A stretch of DNA of 17,275 nt, from assembly GCA_002708145.1 (NCBI GenBank), contig PAOV01000050.1:1-17275 (forward strand). Direction: 5' to 3'. Below are positions 1 to 6,478 of this stretch, one piece after another. Origin of the DNA: Chloroflexota bacterium. Lineage in GTDB: Bacteria > Chloroflexota > Dehalococcoidia > Lucifugimonadales > Lucifugimonadaceae. The position numbers were made by a program, and so were the translations under genes. Each line of letters begins with the position of its first letter. Position 1 is the first letter of the stretch. The notes under the pieces are model-generated. The model saw nothing but the letters and a program-made list of their open reading frames with translations, searched no databases and was not told the origin of the DNA.

Positions 1-1877
1 TCGCGCCGATCGGTTGGTTCTGCGCCCGTGCCAACATTGATTGTTTGTGGGTTGGGTCGCTCAATTGGTCCAAACGATGTGGCTCTCAAGTTCACCCATT
101 CAACTACTACTTCGGGCCGATCTCGATAACAGTATCCATACAGACGCTCATGCTCATCATGAAAACTCCCTAAAACTTGGGGTATGAATGATTCGTCTAT
201 TTGTCCGCTGGGCGCGCTTGTCTGAACTTCGAATGCCTGTCCCTCATATCTCAGGTCGACCCAACGGGCAAGGCGCTGATCTGCCTGGGCATATCCTTGG
301 TCTTCTAACGCTGATGCTGCGCGTTGCTCAAGAACGGAGAAGGTTTCTTCAAGTTCCTGTCTAGATAGCTCGCCATCAGTTTGGGCGATTGTTTGAACCT
401 CGTCATGACGCAAATCCACTACTAGAAGTCCATACGCGCTCAAATTACCCGGGTCCGGTGGGACGATCGCTGCCTCGAGACCTAATAAGTCGACTAGTCG
501 GCAAGCTTGGAGCGGTCCCGACCCCCCAAAAGCGCATAAAGCGAAATCTCGAACGTCAAGTCCTTTGCGAACCGTGACCTGCCTTATTGCGTTTGCTTGA
601 TTCCAAGCTGCTATTTCCAACACTCCAGAGGCACATTCTTCGAGCGTCAGTCCGAGATCGGCAGCTAATGCCTCAAGCCCGTGAGACGCCTTTTCCCTGT
701 TTAATTGGATGCCCCCGCCGATCAAATTTGAAGGAATGCGGCCCAAAACAAGGTGAGCGTCAGTTACAGCCGGTGATTCGCCCCCTGTGTCGTAGCACAA
801 CGGACCGGGGGCCGCTCCAGCAGATTGTGGACCGACCTTGAGGCCGCCCTCGGGGCTAATCCAAGCTATCGACCCTCCACCGGTGCCGACTGTGACAATG
901 TCGATCATCGGAACTTTCATGGGATGACGTCCGATCGAGCCTTCAGTGGTCAGTGCCGGCTCGGCCCCTTGAACGACGGTGACGTCTGTTGAGGTTCCTC
1001 CTCCATCAAGCGCCAGTACTTGTTCGAATCCGGCGTGGCGAGCGACTTCTGCAGCGCCTAACGCTCCAGCAGCAGGTCCAGACAAAACCGTCGTAATCGG
1101 CTGATCTCCCACGGCTTCAGACGAAATAATCCCTCCATTGCTTTTCATGACGTAGAACGCTGGGGGTTCGGAATCGCTAATAAGTTCAAGCCGGTCACTG
1201 ATGCTTGAGATGTATTCAACCACTCGGTCTTTTACAAATGCGTCGACGAGAGTGGTCACCGACCTTTCGTATTCGCGGTACTCACGAAGAACTTGCGAGC
1301 TAATCGAAACAGTGACGTCCGGAAACACTTCGGAAATGATCTCCTGGACTCGTTCTTCGTGAGACGAGTTGAGATAGGAATGGAGTAAACACACTCCGAT
1401 TGAACGAACTCCGTTGTCCCGGAAGAACCGTGCCGCAGCTACCACGCTCTCTTCGTTGAGTTCTTCGACTACTTCTCCTCGCGCGTCAAGACGTTCCGAC
1501 ACTTCTTGAACGAGGTGGAGTGGAACGATTCTGTCTGGTTTGACCCAGAAGTATGAGTTGCCATATCCATCTGGGACACTTTGCCGAGCAATTTCTAATA
1601 CGTGTCGAAATCCTTGAGTCGTGATCAAACCCAGACCACTCATATCATCTTCGAGCAACGAGTTAGTCGCTACTGTCGTACCGTGGCTGACGGTGGAAAC
1701 TTCGTCAGACACGAGAGTCGCTTGATCGAGTATCAGCCGGATACCTTCGACAAAAGCTTCTGCGGGGTTCGAGGGGACTGACGGGGTTTTGGTCGCATGA
1801 AGCTCACCCGTCGCTTCATTAAACGCCACAACGTCTGTGAAAGTTCCACCGGTATCGATACCAATTCGGACTGTCAT
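1..1877 (-). CDS. Hydantoinase/oxoprolinase family protein, HyuA-type subunit (partial, C-terminus beyond window)
   Basis: The frame is open from an ATG at 1877 to the left edge, about 625 codons; the family is usually near 680-720 residues, so only the C-terminal tail is missing. The start reads MTVRIGIDTGGTFTD, the N-terminal phosphate-binding motif of HyuA/oxoprolinase ASKHA-fold proteins. Later come HSYLNSSHEERV, MKSNGGIISSE, SGPAAGALGAAE, LDGGGTSTDVTV, TVGTGGGSIAW, KVGPQSAGAAPGP and AFGGSGPLQA, all typical of the family. Known members perform ATP-dependent opening of cyclic amides (5-oxoproline, hydantoins) or ATP-dependent carboxylation, usually with a HyuB partner, which may lie just left of the window. 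The ATG overlaps the TGA of the DUF1116 gene (ATGA) and has an AGGTGA ribosome site at 1884-1889. It is the last visible gene of the barbiturase operon. A role on malonamate, ureidomalonate or a ring compound is conjecture; the family call is firm, the substrate unknown. Confidence 0.93.
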   Translation of the reverse strand, partial: MTVRIGIDTGGTFTDVVAFNEATGELHATKTPSVPSNPAEAFVEGIRLILDQATLVSDEVSTVSHGTTVATNSLLEDDMSGLGLITTQGFRHVLEIARQSVPDGYGNSYFWVKPDRIVPLHLVQEVSERLDARGEVVEELNEESVVAAARFFRDNGVRSIGVCLLHSYLNSSHEERVQEIISEVFPDVTVSISSQVLREYREYERSVTTLVDAFVKDRVVEYISSISDRLELISDSEPPAFYVMKSNGGIISSEAVGDQPITTVLSGPAAGALGAAEVARHAGFEQVLALDGGGTSTDVTVVQGAEPALTTEGSIGRHPMKVPMIDIVTVGTGGGSIAWISPEGGLKVGPQSAGAAPGPLCYDTGGESPAVTDAHLVLGRIPSNLIGGGIQLNREKASHGLEALAADLGLTLEECASGVLEIAAWNQANAIRQVTVRKGLDVRDFALCAFGGSGPLQACRLVDLLGLEAAIVPPDPGNLSAYGLLVVDLRHDEVQTIAQTDGELSRQELEETFSVLEQRAASALEDQGYAQADQRLARWVDLRYEGQAFEVQTSAPSGQIDESFIPQVLGSFHDEHERLYGYCYRDRPEVVVEWVNLRATSFGPIERPNPQTINVGTGAEPTDRR

Positions 1878-3283
1878 GCACTGTCACCTGTCTCTGCTAC
1901 TGCCACTAAGGCCTGTTCAAAACAAGACATCGGAGGCTCTACTAGGCCTGCACCAACTTGGCCTGTTCCAGCTTCTTTGCCCGCCATACCGGTATTAACC
2001 GCGGGGAGAATCTGGGTAGACACTACTTTCGCGACGTCTATGCCAGTCGGGGTGCCACGAAAGTCCAAGGAAGCAATTTGTAGGTGTGGATTTTCTGCGA
2101 GCGTAATCTCATACATTTGATGGGTTTTTTGGTGCGCTAGTTCCACGGATCCTCCTACAAATCGGACGATAGCCGGAGCACAGGCCATTGCGAAGCCACC
2201 AATCCCGTATGTTTCCATAATGGTTGAGTCACCAATATCGGGATTGATGTCTTTGTCGGAAAACCCTGGGAATAAGATTCCTTCAGGCGTGTTTGCTGGG
2301 GCTGTGAACCATTGATCTCCGGCTCCACTGACTTGAATTCCAAATTCAGTTCCGTTGCGAGCCATAGCCACCACCATTGTCGAACCCGGTATGTTCCGAG
2401 CGGCGTCTGCAGATGCTTTGGCGGCGGGCATCACCATATTTAAAACAAAATGTTCGTTTCCGTTTATGAAATCAAAAACCTGCGAAATTTCCGCACTGCT
2501 GACGTCGCATTGCGCAATCGAAGACGACATTTCGCGGAGAAACAAGGCTGACCCCGCACGATTTCGGTTGTGGCCTTCGTCTCCCATTTGGAGAGACTGA
2601 GCAAGTAACGCCCGCACATCAAAGGGACCCTGTCGGGCAAAAGCTTCCGAAAGGATTGGAGCGAGACGTGAATTAATCCACCGAAGGCGATCAATTACCT
2701 CGGGCGAATATGCGCCCATTCGCAGGACCTTGCCGAGTCCTTCGTTGAGGTTCGAGTAGGCGACTTGCTGATTTACTTCGTCTCGCACTTCATACAGCGA
2801 CATTGAGGAGCTGATGACCCCCGCCATAGGCCCTACCGCCCCCCGGCTATGACACGGCAAGAGTTCAATCTCATTTGCTTCACAAAGTTGCCAAGCTTCA
2901 TCGGCGTCGGCAGCTTCGCCTTCTAGCAGGAGCGCTCCCACGAGAGCACCTCTTAGCGGCCCGGATGCGTTTTGCCACGAAATCGGCGGACCAGAATGCA
3001 GGAACTGTCGCCTTTCGAGGCCCAGCGCCTGGTGGGCTGTCGTCACACCAACTACTTCCGGGCGCGCTTCGATCATCGCTTGAACTGCTTGTTGGTTTGC
3101 GTTGACTCTTCGTTGGTCGGCAGCGATCTGTGACAAAGAAAGCGCCAATCCGTCACGCGGAGGTTGCCACGCTGCGTCAGCAACCGCAGTTCCTTGATCC
3201 CTAATGGCATCTGAGAGCAGTTGAATTCCTACAGCAGAAATTTTCGGGTTACGAAGCAGTCCCGATCCATCTTGTTCCGTCAT
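1874..3283 (-). CDS. DUF1116 protein, AllG/YlbE-like carbamoyltransferase subunit
   Basis: This 469-residue protein fits the DUF1116 family (E. coli YlbE/AllG and YahG, about 420-470 residues). Diagnostic stretches are CHSRGAVGPMAGVISSSMSL (about 144-163), AYSNLNEGLGKVLRMGA (about 175-191), LQMGDEGHNRN (231-241) and a C-terminal GTPTGIDVAKVV (410-421). In E. coli, AllG works with AllF (FdrA) and AllH (YlbF) as oxamate carbamoyltransferase, converting oxalurate and phosphate to oxamate and carbamoyl phosphate. The same three families lie consecutively here, so a soluble multisubunit carbamoyltransferase is likely. The ATG at 3283 overlaps the AllF-like stop by four bases and the stop overlaps the hyuA-like start by four, indicating translational coupling. 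The ribosome site is weak (GGCAGC), as expected for a coupled gene. The substrate is inferred to be ureidomalonate because barbiturase is in the same operon; oxalurate itself remains possible. Confidence 0.92.
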   Translation of the reverse strand: MTEQDGSGLLRNPKISAVGIQLLSDAIRDQGTAVADAAWQPPRDGLALSLSQIAADQRRVNANQQAVQAMIEARPEVVGVTTAHQALGLERRQFLHSGPPISWQNASGPLRGALVGALLLEGEAADADEAWQLCEANEIELLPCHSRGAVGPMAGVISSSMSLYEVRDEVNQQVAYSNLNEGLGKVLRMGAYSPEVIDRLRWINSRLAPILSEAFARQGPFDVRALLAQSLQMGDEGHNRNRAGSALFLREMSSSIAQCDVSSAEISQVFDFINGNEHFVLNMVMPAAKASADAARNIPGSTMVVAMARNGTEFGIQVSGAGDQWFTAPANTPEGILFPGFSDKDINPDIGDSTIMETYGIGGFAMACAPAIVRFVGGSVELAHQKTHQMYEITLAENPHLQIASLDFRGTPTGIDVAKVVSTQILPAVNTGMAGKEAGTGQVGAGLVEPPMSCFEQALVAVAETGDSA

Positions 3284-4644
3284 CGAATTACTGCTGCCTT
3301 GGTCGCACTTGCATTGGACAAATGAACTTCAGCTCCAGCCTGAGTCAGCTGGTTCACTTGTGAATCAAAATTTTGTGGGTCACCGTTTGTCCCGATTAGG
3401 GAAACAAAAACAGGGACCGAGATATCCCCAAGAGCGTCCTTTAATTCCGCCGCTGGGCCTGGTGAAGCACCATGGCCGAGGACTACATCGACTAACACTG
3501 TTCCTACAGTTTCATCTCTGCTCACTTCTGCTAGTCGCTCTAGTCGGAGGGTGTTGTCAATCATCGGGTGCGGCCTTCCGACTGTGTATTCATCAGCACC
3601 GAGATCCACAATTTCAGCTTCGCAGCCCGACGCCTGCGCAATTGCTTGAGCTTCGACAGCTAATGTGCCGCCGCTGAATAGTCCAACTAGACGACCACTT
3701 CCATTTGGCCGCTCAATGGCTGGTCCCCATATGGGTACGGGCGGAAGCTCAAAGCTTGCGACTTCGAGAAGTTGCGCAGTTCCATTCGTAAGGTCTCCCG
3801 TCGGGACCCAAACAACTGGCTTCGAGAGTTTCGAGGCCGCATCTTCCAACAGCAGCCTTGTTGCGGGACCTACCTCCTTAGCGACTATGCCGATGACTTC
3901 CACAGTCGGGTCGTCGTCCAACATGGCCAGTCCGATCTGGGCGGAGATGCCGCCGATCTCATCCGTAAGGTCTCTCCCTCCGAGTCCCAAGACGTGGCGA
4001 ACTCCTACCCCTGCATGATCACACAATGCGAGCACTTGCTGCGCTCCGGTACCCGATGCGGAAATGAGACCTATTGGGCCTGCGGGTATCACATTTGCGA
4101 AACCTAAGCCGACGCCGTCAAGAATTACTGTCCCACAGTCCGGGCCCATAACGAGCAGTCCGAGCTCTCTCGCTTGTTTTTTGAGGCTCAGCTCATTTTT
4201 GATAGCTACGTTGTCACTGAAGATCACCGGGTGCGTCCCAGCTTCAATCGCTTCAACAGCCTGATAAGCGGCGTGCTCGCCGGGAACTGAAATTAGGGCA
4301 ACGTCCGATTGCGAATCTGTGGCTAGACGCCCAAGCGATCTTGGTCGATGATTCAGCGTCTCATCTGCAACAGTGGACTGCCGCGATCGATTCAACAGGT
4401 CATCAATCAGTTGTACGCATTGAAAGATGACTTCTTCTTCAGCTCTAAATGCTATGAGCAACTCGCCGCCAGACCCTTCAGGAACTTCGTAGCCAGCGGT
4501 CTTAGCTAGCTCCATATTTAAGGTCGTTGCCATTGCAACTATGGGGTCGCTGATCTCGTTGTCTTGTGAGAGTGTCCTGGTCAGCAGCATCAGTGTTACT
4601 GAATCCCGGTAAACGCCTGCACGGAGTTCTACGTGGTCAATCAC
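3280..4644 (-). CDS. FdrA-like (AllF-like) acyl-CoA synthetase-fold protein, carbamoyltransferase subunit
   Basis: A 454-residue protein of the FdrA family, related in fold to succinyl-CoA synthetase. It shows VYRDSVTLM near the N-terminus, GPDCGTVILDGVGLGFANV (about 167-185), a nucleotide/CoA-binding type ISASGTGAQQV (194-204), GLGGRDLTDEIGG (220-232), FSGGTLAVEA (323-332) and GRPHPMIDNTLRLERLA (356-372). E. coli FdrA (555 residues) and YahF (515) are longer, so this is a compact member; the 60-100 missing residues appear to be in the N-terminal third. Known family role: the AllF part of oxamate carbamoyltransferase. The start is GTG at 4644, sharing GTGA with the AllH-like stop; no strong ribosome site is seen, so translation probably depends on coupling. 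A generic name such as acyl-CoA synthetase would mislead, because DUF1116 and DUF2877 partners flank it. Confidence 0.9.
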   Translation of the reverse strand: MIDHVELRAGVYRDSVTLMLLTRTLSQDNEISDPIVAMATTLNMELAKTAGYEVPEGSGGELLIAFRAEEEVIFQCVQLIDDLLNRSRQSTVADETLNHRPRSLGRLATDSQSDVALISVPGEHAAYQAVEAIEAGTHPVIFSDNVAIKNELSLKKQARELGLLVMGPDCGTVILDGVGLGFANVIPAGPIGLISASGTGAQQVLALCDHAGVGVRHVLGLGGRDLTDEIGGISAQIGLAMLDDDPTVEVIGIVAKEVGPATRLLLEDAASKLSKPVVWVPTGDLTNGTAQLLEVASFELPPVPIWGPAIERPNGSGRLVGLFSGGTLAVEAQAIAQASGCEAEIVDLGADEYTVGRPHPMIDNTLRLERLAEVSRDETVGTVLVDVVLGHGASPGPAAELKDALGDISVPVFVSLIGTNGDPQNFDSQVNQLTQAGAEVHLSNASATKAAVIR

Positions 4645-5225
4645 ACTGGCTCACTCTTGGATGCGATGTTCAAAGCTTGACGAACACCCTCCATCACGTA
4701 TCCACCCGAAGTAGCTCCAAAATTGGCAAGTGACTCTACCGCCTGGTCAAGATCTCCGAAGCCTCCCAGTGCCTCCATCAAATGGAGCACTGGCCGCGCA
4801 GCCTGACCTCGAGACGCGTAACGAAGCAATTCGTATGAGTACGCGGTCGTCGCATCTTTTCGGCAAACCTCGTAAAGATCGTTGGAGAGGCTCGGCCTTT
4901 CTAGGGCATGAAATGTGATCAGCATCCCCAAAACGACGTCATCACCCGCAGGGGTCAGACCGGGGCCCCATCCAACGCACGCCTCGGGCCGCGATGGAAG
5001 CTTGGGGAATTGGGCATAAGACAAAAACTGGTCAACACATTTCTTGTCAAATTTTGTTTTGGGGCATGTGGGGTTCCACCACCGCCGGGCCGCTATTGGC
5101 AGTTCCACTTCAAATTCAGTAACAACGCCATTGGGAAATTGATAACCATCGCGAGGTTCATGAATCACAATGGTGTCGGGAGAAGCATCTCGCAACATCA
5201 GACTCGCCGCGGCTACATCAGTCAT
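4641..5225 (-). CDS. DUF2877 protein, AllH/YlbF-like carbamoyltransferase subunit
   Basis: A 194-residue protein carrying the DUF2877 signature GWGPGLTPAGDDVVLGML (about 85-102), followed by YSYELLRYASRGQAARPVLH and a C-terminal GATSGGYVMEGV, matching E. coli YlbF (AllH) and YahE in order. Family members are about 260-270 residues, so the N-terminal part is short. I chose ATG 5225 because it overlaps the barbiturase stop by eight bases (ATGACTGA), in line with the neighbouring junctions. An in-frame ATG at 5297 would add 24 residues (218 total) but would overlap barbiturase by 80 bases. It is the first of three consecutive AllH-AllF-AllG homologues and is thus the likely third subunit of the same carbamoyltransferase. 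Its individual biochemical contribution is not clear from sequence. Confidence 0.88.
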   Translation of the reverse strand: MTDVAAASLMLRDASPDTIVIHEPRDGYQFPNGVVTEFEVELPIAARRWWNPTCPKTKFDKKCVDQFLSYAQFPKLPSRPEACVGWGPGLTPAGDDVVLGMLITFHALERPSLSNDLYEVCRKDATTAYSYELLRYASRGQAARPVLHLMEALGGFGDLDQAVESLANFGATSGGYVMEGVRQALNIASKSEPV

Positions 5226-6321
5226 CAAATAACTCCACAAGCGCTGCCACCGGGCCTCCACCTGGAGGCCCTTGGTGAAGCGCGGCAACTGACACAAAGA
5301 CGGCTGGGTCTTCTATAGCAGCTGCTATAACTCCCCCGACAGCAGCCTTGATTTGCCGATGATGGTGGACGTCGGAATCGTTGAGCATTACTTGGCGATA
5401 GCCGCGAAGCGTCCCTCGAGGGTCAGCTTCTGCTTTAGCAAAAATCTGGACGATGTTGCCGGGGAGATCCTTTGGTAACTGGTTCCCCGATACCGGGAGG
5501 CCCGCGTTACGGATCGCTTCATAAACACCCTCAGAGTCAATGGCGTCTTTCATGACTGAGTGACCGACTCGAAACTTTCCACCCGCTCCAGCTGCGTTTC
5601 CCACCACCACAATTTGGCCACAGTCCAATTCAACACCAGATGAGCAGGATGCCACCGTGCAGTACAAGTCAAGATCGTGTCCAATCTGCTCAGCTTCGGG
5701 CATATCTATTTCACCGAGCGCAACCGCGACTCCAAGCGCCGCCGTCCCATTAGAAATAGCCATAGATTCCAAAGGCTCATGGGTGAACACTGTCTCGCCG
5801 CGACGGGCGGCATCATTTATCGATTCCATCGTTAAGAGAGGAGTCTTGGTCTGAACAAAATGGACGTCACCGGGATTCGAGATACCTGCTTGATCCATTG
5901 CGACACGCACACCATCGGCGATCACGTTGACCATCTTTGGTCTACCTATGTCCTCAGGCTTTATCGAATCACTCATTGAAATGCCGACCGAAAGTCGGGG
6001 AGGGCCGTCCCCTTCGGGAGTTATGCCATCTTGGGTGAAAATTACTGCGTTCGGGCAGAGCACACCATCAGTCCCTCCAGACCAAGCCATCGGAATTTGC
6101 TCAATTTCTGGGGTGGAGCGACTGCCTGAACTCAAAAGCGTTGAGCGAAAAGCTTGGTCTGCCAAAATTCTGGTGTAGTCATTGACTCCCCCGTTGCCTT
6201 CTGTTTTCCCAACAATGGCAATCACATGGTCGGGATTAATTTCCCCATCCGATATCAAGGTTTCAAGACCACTCGAATCTGATACCCCTCCGAGTAACAC
6301 CTTGTGAGCGGCGAACGGCAT
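5218..6321 (-). CDS. Ring-opening amidohydrolase, probable barbiturase (barbiturase/cyanuric acid hydrolase family)
   Basis: A 367-residue protein with the three-repeat architecture of the barbiturase/AtzD family. Each repeat supplies a Lys and a Ser: GKTEGNGGVNDYTR (K39) with WSGGTDGV (S81); HFVQTKTPLLT (K159) with VASCSSGVELDCGQ (Ser in the SSG, about 228); QIFAKAEADPRGT (K296) with FVSVAALHQGPPGGGP (S344). No dyad is missing. Barbiturase hydrolyses barbiturate to ureidomalonate; cyanuric acid hydrolases open cyanurate to carboxybiuret. Sequence alone does not separate them by eye, but a Mo hydroxylase lies upstream and carbamoyltransferase genes downstream, while no biuret or allophanate hydrolase is present, so barbiturase is favoured. 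ATG 6321 was preferred to GTG 6330 because a near-perfect AGGGAGGTG ribosome site lies six bases before it and overlaps the GTG. This strong site suggests it opens the second half of the operon. Confidence 0.93.
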   Translation of the reverse strand: MPFAAHKVLLGGVSDSSGLETLISDGEINPDHVIAIVGKTEGNGGVNDYTRILADQAFRSTLLSSGSRSTPEIEQIPMAWSGGTDGVLCPNAVIFTQDGITPEGDGPPRLSVGISMSDSIKPEDIGRPKMVNVIADGVRVAMDQAGISNPGDVHFVQTKTPLLTMESINDAARRGETVFTHEPLESMAISNGTAALGVAVALGEIDMPEAEQIGHDLDLYCTVASCSSGVELDCGQIVVVGNAAGAGGKFRVGHSVMKDAIDSEGVYEAIRNAGLPVSGNQLPKDLPGNIVQIFAKAEADPRGTLRGYRQVMLNDSDVHHHRQIKAAVGGVIAAAIEDPAVFVSVAALHQGPPGGGPVAALVELFDD

Positions 6322-6327
6322 GCTACG

Positions 6328-6336
6328 CACCTCCCT
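6328..6336 (-). promoter_or_regulatory. Strong Shine-Dalgarno site of the barbiturase gene
   Basis: Read on the minus strand the bases are AGGGAGGTG, nearly the full anti-16S complement, six bases before ATG 6321. It contains the competing in-frame GTG (6330), which argues that ATG 6321 is the true start. It is the strongest ribosome site noticed in the block. Confidence 0.7.
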
Positions 6337-6370
6337 CTCAGAGCAGGTTCAGTATTCCGTCCGGCATCTT

Positions 6371-6399
6371 AATTTGGGCAGTACAGGTGCGCCCAAGTT
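6371..6399 (-). repeat. Inverted repeat in the 157-bp gap between Mo subunit and barbiturase
   Basis: On the plus strand TTGGGC (6374-6379) is matched by GCCCAA (6391-6396) around an 11-base loop; AA (6371-6372) also matches TT (6398-6399) across one non-matching pair. No T run follows on the minus strand, so it is not a classical intrinsic terminator. It sits in the only sizeable gap (6322-6478) of the minus-strand block. It may be an operator, an attenuating or mRNA-processing hairpin, or part of an internal promoter region. I see no clear -35/-10 pair or known riboswitch here. Confidence 0.35.
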
Positions 6400-6478
6400 T
6401 TCAGATTTCACACAACGAAGTGAGAAGTGTCCGACGAGCGGCGCCGTTTGTTATCCAGATCCCTGAATCCGAAGTTAT

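Noticed and set aside
3309..4107. Several open plus-strand frames opposite the FdrA-like gene
   Set aside because: They mirror the codon bias of the real minus-strand gene, have no family motifs and no good ribosome sites.
5226..5297. Upstream ATG 5297 for the DUF2877 gene
   Set aside because: It would overlap barbiturase by 80 bases, whereas ATG 5225 gives the short coupled overlap seen at the other junctions.
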